Positions 42,442-50,571 of a DNA stretch of 64,000 bases are shown here, piece after piece. This DNA is from JBFXCS01 sp050181915. Its GTDB lineage: Bacteria > Actinomycetota > Thermoleophilia > Miltoncostaeales > Miltoncostaeaceae. The notes beneath the pieces were generated by a model. It was not told the origin of the DNA. It made no database searches and saw only the letters and a list, made by a program, of their open reading frames with translations. The stretch's first letter is position 1. Each line of letters begins with the position of its first letter. The position numbers and the translations under genes were made by a program. The stretch is from the NCBI GenBank assembly GCA_050181915.1, contig JBFXCS010000004.1, positions 1-64,000 of the forward strand, in the 5' to 3' direction.

Positions 42442-43991
42442 GCGGGGGCAGGCTCGCCCGCGCGGCGGGCATCGTGCTGCTGTTCGGCCTGGTCTCGCGC
42501 CTGCTGGGCTTCGCCCGCGAGCTGGTGCTGGCGTCGGCCTACGGCACCTCCGGCACCACCGACGCCTTCGTCAACTCGCTGCTGATCGTCAACTCGGTCG
42601 CGGCCGTGCTGCTCTACACGCTGGTCACGCTGATCATCCCGGTGTTCCAGCAGGAGCGCGCGCAGAGCGGCGAGAGCAGCGCCTGGCGGCTGATCGCGGC
42701 GCTCGGCTTCTGGGTGGGCCTGCTGCTCGTCGCCGTGAGCGCGCTGGTGGCCATCTGGCCCGAGGCGCCGGCGGCGCTCTTCAACCTCGATCCCGAGCGC
42801 GAGCGCCAGACGGCGGACCTCATCCGGATCATGGCGCCGGCGCTCGCGCTGCAGGGCGTGTCGGCGCTGTTCACCGCGATGCTCCAGATCCACGGGCGCT
42901 TCGCCGGCCCAGCGGCCGTCGGGGTGGCCTTCAACCTCGGCATCATCGTGGGCATCGCCGTGGGCCAGAGCTCGATCGGCATCGAGGCCGCCGGCTGGGG
43001 CGTCATGCTCGGCGCGGCCCTGCAGGTCGCCCTTCAGCTGCCGGAGTTCGTCCGCCTGCTGCGCCGGGCCGAGGTGAGGCCCGCCTTCATGCATCCGCGC
43101 CTGGCGGGCGTGGGGGCGCTCGCGCTGCCCGTGCTGGGGGCGTCGGTGCTGCAGCAGATCAACAACTTCACCGACAAGCTCTTCGCCTCGAGCCTCGACC
43201 ACGGCAAGGTCGCGGCCCTGAACTTCGCCAGCGCCCTGGGCCAGGCCCCGCGGGTGGCGCTGCTGCTGCCGCTGCTCACGCCCCTGTTCCCGCACATCGC
43301 GCGGCTGGTGTCGGAGGGGCGCGAGGAGGACGCGGTCGGCGCCATCCGGCGCACCGCGGGCCTGCTGGCCCTGGTGGCGGTGCCCATCGGCCTGCTGATG
43401 AGCATCTACTCCGACGAGGTCACCCAGCTGGCCTTCAAGCGCAACCAGTGCGGGAACGACTGCGTCGCCTGGACCGCCGGGCCGCTCCTCTACTACGCCC
43501 TGGCGCTGTGGCCCGCCTTCCTCAACATGCTGTTCATCCGCTCGCTGTCGGCGGCGAACCGGCAGCGGGCCGTGCTGTGGACCACGCTGGTGACCGTCGC
43601 CCTCACCATCGTCCTCGACATCGCGCTGCTGGGCCCCATGGAGCAGTCGGGCCTGGCGCTCGCCGCCACCATCGCGGTGGCCTTCAACACCGTCATGCTG
43701 CTGTTCCTGATGCGCCACCACTTCCCGCGGCTGGGCATCCGCCGCCTGGGCCGGCGCCAGGCGCGCGTGCTGGTGGCCGTGGTGCCCGCCGTCGTCGTGG
43801 CCTTCGTCCTCAACGAGGTGCTGCCGACCGCCGACCGCGGCTCCTTCGAGATCATCGCGCCCCTGCTGGCGAAGGTCTGCATCGCCCTCGCCGTGTATCT
43901 GGCCGCCGCCCGCCTGCTGGCCCGCGACGAGCTCGACGAGGGCCTGCGGGCGGTGCGGTCGCTGCGCGGCCGGCGCCGGGGAGCGGGGTGA
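42438..43991 (+). CDS. murJ: MurJ/MviN-family lipid-linked oligosaccharide flippase
   Basis: Protein of 517 residues with fourteen predicted helices. FGLVSRLLGFARELVLASAYGTS, ALALPVLGASVLQQINNFTDKLFAS and ALNFASALGQAPRVALLLPLL are MurJ-family blocks, including the Arg-rich cavity motif of helix 1. MurJ flips lipid II; within this polysaccharide locus and next to polymerases it could instead flip the exopolysaccharide repeat unit, as Wzx does. The sequence cannot separate these uses. ATG 42438 overlaps the propeller stop, and its stop overlaps the ABC ATPase start. Confidence 0.85.
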   Translation: MSGGRLARAAGIVLLFGLVSRLLGFARELVLASAYGTSGTTDAFVNSLLIVNSVAAVLLYTLVTLIIPVFQQERAQSGESSAWRLIAALGFWVGLLLVAVSALVAIWPEAPAALFNLDPERERQTADLIRIMAPALALQGVSALFTAMLQIHGRFAGPAAVGVAFNLGIIVGIAVGQSSIGIEAAGWGVMLGAALQVALQLPEFVRLLRRAEVRPAFMHPRLAGVGALALPVLGASVLQQINNFTDKLFASSLDHGKVAALNFASALGQAPRVALLLPLLTPLFPHIARLVSEGREEDAVGAIRRTAGLLALVAVPIGLLMSIYSDEVTQLAFKRNQCGNDCVAWTAGPLLYYALALWPAFLNMLFIRSLSAANRQRAVLWTTLVTVALTIVLDIALLGPMEQSGLALAATIAVAFNTVMLLFLMRHHFPRLGIRRLGRRQARVLVAVVPAVVVAFVLNEVLPTADRGSFEIIAPLLAKVCIALAVYLAAARLLARDELDEGLRAVRSLRGRRRGAG

Positions 43992-44923
43992 GCGGGGCCG
44001 TCGTCGCGCGCGGCCTCGTGAAGCGCTACGGCTCCCGCGCCGCGGTCGACGGGATCGACCTCGACGTGCGGCCCGGGGAGTGCTTCGGGCTGCTGGGGCC
44101 CAACGGGGCCGGCAAGTCGACCACCATGCGCATGCTCAGCTGCCTGACGCCCCGCGACGGCGGCACGCTGCTGGTGCTGGGGCTCGACCCGGAGCGCGAG
44201 CCGCGGGCGCTCAAGCGCATGCTGGGCGTGGTGGCCCAGGAGACCACGCTCGACCTGGAGCTCACCGTGCGCGAGAACCTGCTGGTCTTCGCGCGCTACT
44301 TCGACATCCCGCGCCGCGACGCCGAGCGGCGCGCCGCCGGGCTGCTGCGCACGATGGATCTCGCCGACCGGGCCGACGACCAGGTCGACCGCCTCTCGGG
44401 GGGCATGCGGCGGCGCCTGCAGATCGGGCGCGCCCTCGTCAACGACCCGCGGCTGGTGCTGCTGGACGAGCCCACCACCGGCCTCGACCCCCAGGCGCGC
44501 CACGTGGTCTGGGACCGGCTGCGCGCGCTGCGCGCGGCGGGGGCGACGCTGCTGCTGACCAGCCACTACATGGACGAGGCCGAGCGCCTCTGCGACCGGC
44601 TGGCGATCATCGACCGCGGGCGCATCTCGCGCATCGGCGCTCCCGCCGACCTGATCGCCGCGGAGACCGGCCGCGAGGCGCTGGAGCTGCTCGTCGCCCC
44701 CGGCGACGCGGCGCGGCTGCTGGCCGCCCTGGGCGCGCCGGCGCCGGTCCACCGGCTCGACGGGGATCACCTGACCCTGTTCGGCGACGACGCCGAGCAG
44801 CTCCACGAGCGCGTCCGCGCGACCGGACTGCCGGCGCGGCGGCGCACGGTGCGGATGGCGGGCCTCGAGGACGTGTTCCTCGCCCTCACCGGCCACCGCC
44901 TCGACGACGAGGCCGAGCGGTGA
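43988..44923 (+). CDS. ABC-2 type transporter ATP-binding protein without adjacent permease
   Basis: Protein of 311 residues. Walker A GLLGPNGAGKST, Q-loop GVVAQETTLDLELTVRENL, signature LSGGMRRRLQIGRAL, Walker B LVLLDEPTTGLD and the switch His in LLTSHYMDEAERL are all intact. The C-terminal 90 residues match the DrrA-like extension. Such ATPases need an ABC-2 permease, usually encoded directly downstream at a GTGA junction. Here the GTGA junction is present, but the frame behind it ends after 14 codons. Possible partners would have to come from elsewhere. Substrate could be lipid-linked polymer or a small amphiphile. Confidence 0.9.
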   Translation: MSGAVVARGLVKRYGSRAAVDGIDLDVRPGECFGLLGPNGAGKSTTMRMLSCLTPRDGGTLLVLGLDPEREPRALKRMLGVVAQETTLDLELTVRENLLVFARYFDIPRRDAERRAAGLLRTMDLADRADDQVDRLSGGMRRRLQIGRALVNDPRLVLLDEPTTGLDPQARHVVWDRLRALRAAGATLLLTSHYMDEAERLCDRLAIIDRGRISRIGAPADLIAAETGREALELLVAPGDAARLLAALGAPAPVHRLDGDHLTLFGDDAEQLHERVRATGLPARRRTVRMAGLEDVFLALTGHRLDDEAER

Positions 44924-44964
44924 CCGCGCCGCGCGCAGAGCCGACGGGCGTTCCCTACTGTTAG
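44920..44964 (+). pseudogene. 14-codon remnant at the place of the missing ABC permease
   Basis: GTG 44920 overlaps the ATPase stop in the usual coupled arrangement, and the frame reads MTAPRAEPTGVPYC before TAG at 44962. The N-terminus resembles the short cytoplasmic lead of ABC-2 permeases, but no transmembrane segment follows in any frame. It may be the end product of a permease deletion or chance. Very little can be said from 14 codons. Confidence 0.25.
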
Positions 44965-44966
44965 GA

Positions 44967-44988
44967 GGTCCCGGGGCCGGCCGGGACC
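44967..44988 (+). promoter_or_regulatory. Hairpin between AGGAGG and the start of the lipoyl-acyltransferase gene
   Basis: Arms GGTCCCGG and CCGGGACC enclose a six-base loop. An AGGAGG Shine-Dalgarno sequence (44963-44968) runs into the 5' arm, and GTG 44993 lies four bases after the 3' arm. If folded, the stem would bring the ribosome site close to the start, or hide part of it. It could also terminate transcription from the ABC gene. Confidence 0.4.
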
Positions 44989-44992
44989 GACC

Positions 44993-46123
44993 GTGCCACG
45001 GGACAGGAGGGGCGACCTGAGCGGAGAGCAGCGCGTCGTGGCGCGCATCCTCGCGCCACTGGTCAACACCAACGAGCGCGAGGCGCGCGTGGTCGAGATC
45101 GCGGTGGCGCCCTATTCGCGGGTCCGCCGGGGCGAGGTGATCTGCGTGCTCGAGACGAGCAAGGCCACCGCCGAGGTCGAGGCCGGGGCCGACGGCTGGA
45201 TCGGCCCGATCCACGTCGCGCTGCTCGACGACGTGAGCGCCGGCACCCTCCTGTGCGAGATCTTCGAGAGCGCGCCGGCGCGCGACGCGGCCGCGGACGG
45301 CGGCGGCGGCCGGGCCGGCGGCTCCGGGCACCGGCTCACCAAGAAGGCGGCGGCGCTCGCGGCCGAGGCCGGGGTCGATCTCTCGTCCCTTCCCACCGAT
45401 CGCTTCCTCACCGAGCAGGACGTCCGCGTGCTGATCGCGCGCAGCGGCGGCGGTCCCGAGATCCCCGCGGCGGTGCGCGACGCGATCAGCCCGGGCAGCG
45501 TGGTGGTGTTCGGCGGCGGGGGGCTGGGGAAGTGCCTCATCGAGTGCCTGCGCTACATGGACGGCCTGCACCCGCTGTGCGTGATCGACGACGGGCTGCC
45601 GGCCGGGGGCGACGTCGCCGGCGTGCCGGTCGCCGGGGGCCGCTCGTCGATGGCCGCCCTCGCCGAGGCCGGCGCGCGGCTGGCCGTGAACGGCATCGGC
45701 GCCATCGGCCGGATGAAGGGGCGCGTCGACATCTACGAGCTCATCCGCGGCCACGGCTTCGAGATGCCGGTGACCATCGACAAGGGCGCCGTCGTCACCG
45801 GCACCGCCACCCTCGCCGACGGCGTCCAGGTGCACCCGGGCGCGGTGATCGCCGCCGCGGCCGCCATCGGCCCGGACACCATCGTGAACACGGGCACGAT
45901 CATCTCCCACGACTGCGTGGTCGGCGCCCACTGCCACCTGGCGCCCGGGGCCACCCTGGCCGGCCACGTGACCGTAGGCGACGAGGCGCTCGTGGGGATG
46001 GGCGCCACGATCGCGCTGGGCCTGTCGATCGGCGCGCGGGCGATCGTCGGCAACGGCGCCGTGGTGAACGCGGACGTACCCGACGGCGCCGTCGTGGCGG
46101 CGGGATCGGTGTGGGGTGGCTAG
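44993..46123 (+). CDS. Lipoyl domain / E1-binding domain / NeuD-PglD-type acyltransferase fusion
   Basis: Protein of 376 residues with four parts. Residues 15-90 form a lipoyl domain: ILAPLVNTNEREA, then CVLETSKATAEVEA with K57 in the lipoylation position (ETSKA, not the biotin AMKM). A Gly/Ala linker is followed by a peripheral-subunit-binding-like helix pair (about 114-148, LTKKAAALAAEAGVDL, TEQDVRVLI). Residues 169-216 are a PglD/NeuD N-terminal Rossmann part (VVVFGGGGLGKCL). Residues 265-376 are a left-handed hexapeptide-repeat acyltransferase with catalytic His at 306 (IISHDCVVGAH). The normal E2 catalytic domain is absent. Start is uncertain: GTG 44993, CTG 45017 behind AGGAGG (45005-45010), or GTG 45038. 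It overlaps the E1 alpha gene. Confidence 0.88.
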   Translation: MPRDRRGDLSGEQRVVARILAPLVNTNEREARVVEIAVAPYSRVRRGEVICVLETSKATAEVEAGADGWIGPIHVALLDDVSAGTLLCEIFESAPARDAAADGGGGRAGGSGHRLTKKAAALAAEAGVDLSSLPTDRFLTEQDVRVLIARSGGGPEIPAAVRDAISPGSVVVFGGGGLGKCLIECLRYMDGLHPLCVIDDGLPAGGDVAGVPVAGGRSSMAALAEAGARLAVNGIGAIGRMKGRVDIYELIRGHGFEMPVTIDKGAVVTGTATLADGVQVHPGAVIAAAAAIGPDTIVNTGTIISHDCVVGAHCHLAPGATLAGHVTVGDEALVGMGATIALGLSIGARAIVGNGAVVNADVPDGAVVAAGSVWGG

Positions 46124-47042
46124 CCCGGACGCGACCGTGAGCGGATCCGCCGTCGCCGGCATCGAGGGGCTCTACGAGCGCATGTACGCCATCAGGCGCT
46201 TCGAGGAGACCCTCCTCGACATGTTCTCCCAGGGGCTGCTGGTGGGCACCACCCACACCTGCATCGGCCAGGAGGCGAACGCCGTCGGGGTGATCGACCA
46301 CCTCGACCCGGGCCGCGACGTGATCTTCAGCAACCATCGCTGCCACGGGCACTTCCTCGCCTTCACCGGCGACCAGGACGGCCTGCTGGCCGAGGTGATG
46401 GGCCGCACGACCGGCGTGTGCGGCGGCAAGGGCGGCAGCCAGCACCTGTGCGCGCCCAACTTCTTCACCAACGGCGTGCAGGGCAGCATCGTGCCGGTGG
46501 CGACCGGCATCGCCATGGCCGAGCAGCGGCGCGGCACGGGCGCCGTGGTCACCGTCTTCATCGGGGACGGCACGCTGGGCCAGGGCGCCCTCTACGAGTG
46601 CCTCAACATGGCGTCGCTCTGGTCGCTGCCGCTGCTGGTGGTGGTGGAGGACAACCGCTACGCCCAGACCACGCCCCGCGGGCTGGCCGTGGCCGGATCG
46701 ATCCCGGCGCGGGCCGAGGCGTTCGGCGTCGCGTCGGCCGAGCTCGATTCGACGGACGTGCGGGAGGTGCGGCGGGTGGCGGGCGAGGCGGTGGAGCGCG
46801 TACGGCGCGAGCGGGCGCCCTTCTTCCTCGTCCTCGGCACCTACCGCCTCAGCCCGCACAGCAAGGGGGACGACGTGCGCGACCCGGCCGAGGTGGAGGC
46901 GGCCCGCGCGCACGATCCGCTGCGCGTCGCCGCGGGCGCCATGGACGACGGCGACAGGCGGCGGATCGAGGACCGCTGCGAGCGCCGCCTCGCCGACGCG
47001 ATCGAGCGGGCCGGCGCGGCCCCGGTGGCGGGCGCCGCATGA
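46116..47042 (+). CDS. ThDP-dependent 2-oxoacid dehydrogenase E1 alpha subunit
   Basis: Protein of 308 residues. MYAIRRFEETLLDMFSQG, TCIGQEANAVGVI, SNHRCHGHFLA and the thiamine diphosphate motif from G150-D-G to N180 (GDGTLGQGALYECLN) are those of PDH/acetoin/branched-chain E1 alpha. Length matches the short alpha subunits of acetoin- and pyruvate-type complexes. It decarboxylates a 2-oxoacid and, with the beta subunit, transfers the acyl group to a lipoyl arm. GTG 46116 overlaps the lipoyl fusion gene by eight bases; GTG 46138 is possible. The stop overlaps the beta gene (ATGA). Confidence 0.92.
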   Translation: MASPDATVSGSAVAGIEGLYERMYAIRRFEETLLDMFSQGLLVGTTHTCIGQEANAVGVIDHLDPGRDVIFSNHRCHGHFLAFTGDQDGLLAEVMGRTTGVCGGKGGSQHLCAPNFFTNGVQGSIVPVATGIAMAEQRRGTGAVVTVFIGDGTLGQGALYECLNMASLWSLPLLVVVEDNRYAQTTPRGLAVAGSIPARAEAFGVASAELDSTDVREVRRVAGEAVERVRRERAPFFLVLGTYRLSPHSKGDDVRDPAEVEAARAHDPLRVAAGAMDDGDRRRIEDRCERRLADAIERAGAAPVAGAA

Positions 47043-48058
47043 GCGAGCGCTGCGCGGCGGTGCTGAACCGCGCCCTGCACGACGCCTTCGCCCGGCGCGA
47101 CGACGTGGTGCTGCTGGGCGAGGACGTGCTCGACCCCTACGGCGGCGCCTTCAACATCACGCGCGGGCTCAGCGACCGCTGGCCGGACCGGGTGGTGACC
47201 ACGCCCATCAGCGAGGCCTCGCTCTTCGGCGTGGCGGCGGGCATGGCGCTGCGCGGCATGCGCCCGGTGCTGGAGATCATGTTCGGCGACTTCATCGGCC
47301 TCGGCTTCGACCAGATCCTCAACGGCATCTCCAAGTTCCGCGAGATGTACGACGACCAGGTCACGCTGCCCCTCGTGGTGCGCACGCCGATGGGCGGCCG
47401 CCGCGGATACGGGCCGACCCACAGCCAGTCGCTCGAGAAGTTCCTGCTCGGCGTGCCCTCGATCGCGGTCGTCGCGACCAGCGAGTGCCACGACCTGGAG
47501 GCCGTGATGGCGGCGGCGATCGACTCGGACGACCCGGTCTTCCTGATCGAGAACAAGGTCATGTACGGCCGCCCGCACCGCCGCCCCCGCGACGGCGTGC
47601 TCGACGGCCTGCGCTGCGAAGAGGGCGCGGGGCCCTTCCCGGCCCTCACCTTCTCGGGCAACGACTTCGGCGAGGCCGAGGCGACCATCGTCACCTACGG
47701 CGGGATGCTGCCGGTCGCGCTGCAGGCCATGACCGACCTGATCGTCGAGGAGGAGGTCTTCTGCGAGGTGGTGGTCCTCGCCGGCCTCGCCCCGCTCGAC
47801 CTCGATCCCGTGCTCGAGTCGGTCGCCCGCAGCGGGCGCCTGGTCACCGCCGAGGAGGGCACCCTCACCGCGGGCGTCGGCGCCGAGATCGCCGCCCGGG
47901 TCCAGGAGCGGGCCTGGTCGGACCTGCGCGCTCCTGTGGCGCGGGTCGCCGCCCGCGACGGCATCATCCCGGCCGCGCCGGGCCTGGAGGACGCCTGCCT
48001 GCCGGAGGCGCGCGACCTGGTCGCCGCGGTCTCGTCGCTGATCGGGGCGGCGGCCTAG
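47039..48058 (+). CDS. ThDP-dependent 2-oxoacid dehydrogenase E1 beta subunit
   Basis: Protein of 339 residues, full length. VVLLGEDVLDPYGGAFNIT, TTPISEASLFGVAAGMALRGMRPVLEIMFGDF, GGRRGYGPTHSQSLEKFLLGVPSIAVV and VTAEEGTLTAGVGAEIAARV are standard beta-subunit blocks, including the Glu that activates ThDP and the His-rich loop at the active site. No E2 with a normal acyltransferase domain and no E3 lies nearby. This strongly couples the E1 pair to the lipoyl/NeuD fusion just upstream. ATG 47039 overlaps the alpha stop; the sulfotransferase begins two bases after its own stop. Confidence 0.92.
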   Translation: MSERCAAVLNRALHDAFARRDDVVLLGEDVLDPYGGAFNITRGLSDRWPDRVVTTPISEASLFGVAAGMALRGMRPVLEIMFGDFIGLGFDQILNGISKFREMYDDQVTLPLVVRTPMGGRRGYGPTHSQSLEKFLLGVPSIAVVATSECHDLEAVMAAAIDSDDPVFLIENKVMYGRPHRRPRDGVLDGLRCEEGAGPFPALTFSGNDFGEAEATIVTYGGMLPVALQAMTDLIVEEEVFCEVVVLAGLAPLDLDPVLESVARSGRLVTAEEGTLTAGVGAEIAARVQERAWSDLRAPVARVAARDGIIPAAPGLEDACLPEARDLVAAVSSLIGAAA

Positions 48059-48060
48059 CC

Positions 48061-49062
48061 GTGGCGGCCGCGGGCGGCGGCTACCGGCGACGGCAGGAGC
48101 CCGCCCTCACCCGGGACTTCGGCAAGGACGCCGGCGAGGAGGACTTCCTCGAGTGGCTCAACCGCGTCATCGCGCCCGAGGAGGAGCGCGCTTACGGCGA
48201 TCCGGCCGAGGTCCACCCGACGCTCCACGTGATCGGCGCGCCCCGCTCGGGCACCACGCTGCTGTACCAGGTGATCGCGAACGGCCTGGACATCGGCTAC
48301 GTGAACAACCTGGTGGCGGCCTTCTGGCTGGCGCCGGCCACCGGCGTGCGCCTGTCGCGCAAGCTGGGCCTCGACGGCGGCTCCGCCTCGTTCGACTCCC
48401 GCTTCGGGCGCACCCCCGGCATCGAGGGGCCCCACGAGTTCGGCTACTTCTGGAACCACCGCCTGGGCTACCCGGACCTGCGCCAGCGCGACCCCGCCCA
48501 CGAGGCGACGATCGACTGGGACGGCCTGCGCCGGGCCATCCTGGCCATGGAGGAGGCCCGGGGCGGGCCGATGGCCTTCAAGCCGATGCTGCTGACCTGG
48601 CACCTCGAGGAGATGGTGCGGCACATGCCGCGCACCTGCTACGTCTGGATCCGGCGCGACCCGCGCGACACGGCGCTGTCGCTGCTGAAGATGCGCGCGT
48701 CGCTGTTCGGCGACTACGCGGTGCCGTCGTCGCTCCAGCCCGTCGAGATGGACCCCTCCGACCCGCCGTGGAGGCAGGTGGCGGTGCAGGTGGTGGCGCT
48801 CGAGAGGACGATCGAGGAGGCCGCCCGCCGGATGGGCCCGGAGCGCGTGCTGTCCATCCGCTACGAGCGGCTCTGCGCCGATCCGGGCGGCGTGCTGGGC
48901 GACATCCGCGCCCTGCTGGGCCGGCACGGGGCGCCGCCAGCGCTGCGGTCGGTCCCGGAGCCCTTCACCCGCCAGCGCAACCCCGATCTGGACGAGCGCT
49001 TCGGGGATCTCGTCGCGGGGGCGCTCGCCGAGCTCGGCGTCCGGGCGGGGACCTCGACCTAG
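48061..49062 (+). CDS. PAPS-dependent sulfotransferase
   Basis: Protein of 333 residues. The 5'-phosphosulfate loop HVIGAPRSGTTLLYQ lies at 57-70. The 3'-phosphate region is CYVWIRRDPRDTALSLLKMR, with the conserved Arg and Ser. Both match the sulfotransferase-1/3 families. It would add sulfate to a sugar hydroxyl, suggesting that the polymer is sulfated. GTG 48061 starts two bases after the E1 beta stop. It is the last gene of the plus-strand locus; its stop overlaps that of tatC by two bases. Confidence 0.85.
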   Translation: MAAAGGGYRRRQEPALTRDFGKDAGEEDFLEWLNRVIAPEEERAYGDPAEVHPTLHVIGAPRSGTTLLYQVIANGLDIGYVNNLVAAFWLAPATGVRLSRKLGLDGGSASFDSRFGRTPGIEGPHEFGYFWNHRLGYPDLRQRDPAHEATIDWDGLRRAILAMEEARGGPMAFKPMLLTWHLEEMVRHMPRTCYVWIRRDPRDTALSLLKMRASLFGDYAVPSSLQPVEMDPSDPPWRQVAVQVVALERTIEEAARRMGPERVLSIRYERLCADPGGVLGDIRALLGRHGAPPALRSVPEPFTRQRNPDLDERFGDLVAGALAELGVRAGTST

Positions 49063-49868
49063 GGGGTCGCGCCCGGCGAGTCGGCCTCGTCGGACGAGCG
49101 CCACGCCTCGCGCGCCCAGAGGGGCGGACCGCCGAAGCGCTTGGCCAGCCACACCCCCAGGCCGTACAGCACCAGCTGAGGGATCATCAGCAGCAGCATG
49201 CTGAAGGGGTCGCCCCCGGGCAGGATCGCGGCGATGAACGCGATCGCGACGATGGCGACGCGCCACTGGCGCAGGTAGATCTCGGCGGTGACGACGCCGA
49301 TGCGGGCGAGGGCCAGCATCGCGACGGGCACCTCGAACATGAGGCCGGAGCCGAGCATGAGGGTGGTGGCGAAGCCGAAGTACTCTCCGGCGCGGACCTG
49401 GGTGTTGAAGCTGTCACCGCCGAAGTCGAGCAGGAACTGGAGGGCGACGGGCAGCACGACGAAGTAGCCGAAGGCGACCCCTCCCACGAAGAGCAGGGAG
49501 ACGCCGGCGACGATCATCAGCATCTTGCGGCGCGGCTGATCCTGCACCGCCGGCACCACGAAGGCGTAGAGCTGGTAGAGCCACACCGGCAGGGCGGCCA
49601 GGATGGCCGTCCAGAAGCACACCTTGAGCACCGTGAAGAAGGGCTCGGTGGGCGAGAGGGTCAGCAGCCCGGTGTCGTGGTACCGCTCCGGCAGCGGGTC
49701 CTTCAGGAAGGTGAGCAGCTGGTCGTGGAAGCCGTACGCGACCCCGAAGGCGACCACCAGGGCGAGCACCGAGACGATCACGCGCTGGCGCAGCTCGTCG
49801 AGGTGCTCCACGACGGACAGGCGCTCGTCGCGCCCCACGCGCCGGGTACCCATGCGGAATCGCGGCAT
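49059..49868 (-). CDS. tatC: Twin-arginine translocase subunit TatC
   Basis: Protein of 269 residues with six helices. SVVEHLDELRQRVIVSVLALVV, LTLSPTEPFFTVLKVCFWTAILAALPVWLYQLYAFVVPAVQ, the conserved Glu region FGYFVVLPVALQFLLDF and EYFGFATTLMLGSGLMFEVPVAM are diagnostic. TatC binds the twin-arginine signal and exports folded proteins. ATG 49868 gives a basic N-terminus; ATG 49853 is possible. tatA lies 24 bases upstream on the same strand, so they form one unit. Confidence 0.95.
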   Translation of the reverse strand: MPRFRMGTRRVGRDERLSVVEHLDELRQRVIVSVLALVVAFGVAYGFHDQLLTFLKDPLPERYHDTGLLTLSPTEPFFTVLKVCFWTAILAALPVWLYQLYAFVVPAVQDQPRRKMLMIVAGVSLLFVGGVAFGYFVVLPVALQFLLDFGGDSFNTQVRAGEYFGFATTLMLGSGLMFEVPVAMLALARIGVVTAEIYLRQWRVAIVAIAFIAAILPGGDPFSMLLLMIPQLVLYGLGVWLAKRFGGPPLWAREAWRSSDEADSPGATP

Positions 49869-49892
49869 CAGTACCCGGCGATCAGGGGTGGG

Positions 49893-50162
49893 TCAGGTGT
49901 CCTGCGGGCCGCGCGGAGGGGCGTCGCCGGACACGACCACGCCCTCCAGGACGTCGTCCTCCGGCTGAGCGGCGGCCACCGTGGCGGTCGCGGCGGGCTG
50001 CTCCTCGCGCTCGCGCGCCGGCGGATCGTCCATGATCGCGCTCTTGAACTCGCGGATGCCCCGGCCCACCGAGCGGCCCATCTCCGGCAGCCGCTTCGGG
50101 CCGAAGACGATGAGGGCGATCACCAGCACCAACAGGATCTGGATCGGAGAGAAGTCGATCAC
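49893..50162 (-). CDS. tatA: Twin-arginine translocase subunit TatA
   Basis: Protein of 89 residues. One N-terminal helix (IQILLVLVIALIVFGPKRLPEM) followed by the amphipathic helix GRSVGRGIREFKSAI is the TatA/TatE signature. The Glu/Asp/Pro-rich tail is cytoplasmic. GTG 50162 is supported by GGAAGG seven bases upstream. TatA oligomers form the pore with TatC. tatB is not seen; many actinobacteria carry it elsewhere. It precedes tatC. Confidence 0.93.
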   Translation of the reverse strand: MIDFSPIQILLVLVIALIVFGPKRLPEMGRSVGRGIREFKSAIMDDPPAREREEQPAATATVAAAQPEDDVLEGVVVSGDAPPRGPQDT

Positions 50163-50272
50163 GACTCTGCCTTCCGGAGACGGCGTTGTTCCCGGGGGAG
50201 ACCCCAAGGTTACCCCACGCCGCCGTCCGGGCCGGTTCCCGTCGTCTCAACGGCTGCTACGGTGCCGCCCTC

Positions 50273-50557
50273 ATGGCCGACGCGGTGACCGACGCGGTGG
50301 TGCGCCAGATGCGCGACGCCATCATCGACAACGACCTCAAGCTGCTCGCCGCGATCAACGCGCGGATCGAGCTGGTGGCCCGGCTGCGCTCCTACAAGCG
50401 CTCGCAGGGCCTGGAGTTCGTCGATCAGGCCCGCGAGGACTGGATGCACCGCTACCTCGCCGCCGGCAACCGCGGGCCGCTCAGCGACGAGGGGCTGCAC
50501 GAGATCTACGGGCACATCCTCGACCTCACCAAGCGCGAGACGGCCGACCCCGCCTGA
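50273..50557 (+). CDS. AroQ-class chorismate mutase
   Basis: Protein of 94 residues. The all-helical core carries LLAAINARIELVARLRSYKRSQG, FVDQAREDWMHRYLAAG and the third helix LHEIYGHILDLTKRE, matching the AroQ domain with Arg and Lys contacting chorismate. It converts chorismate to prephenate. No signal peptide, so it is the cytoplasmic type. ATG 50273 follows TACGGT (50258-50263) by nine bases with no Shine-Dalgarno sequence, another possible near-leaderless start. It converges on the DUF151 gene 14 bases away. Confidence 0.85.
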   Translation: MADAVTDAVVRQMRDAIIDNDLKLLAAINARIELVARLRSYKRSQGLEFVDQAREDWMHRYLAAGNRGPLSDEGLHEIYGHILDLTKRETADPA

Positions 50558-50571
50558 GCGGGCGCCGGGGG

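Noticed and set aside
44993..46123. Reading the N-terminal domain as a biotin carrier
   Set aside because: The modified Lys sits in ETSKA; biotin carriers have AMKM. The neighbouring E1 genes also favour a lipoyl arm.
46116..48058. Housekeeping pyruvate dehydrogenase operon
   Set aside because: No E3 and no normal E2 are present, and the genes are coupled to a sugar acyltransferase and sulfotransferase within a polysaccharide locus.
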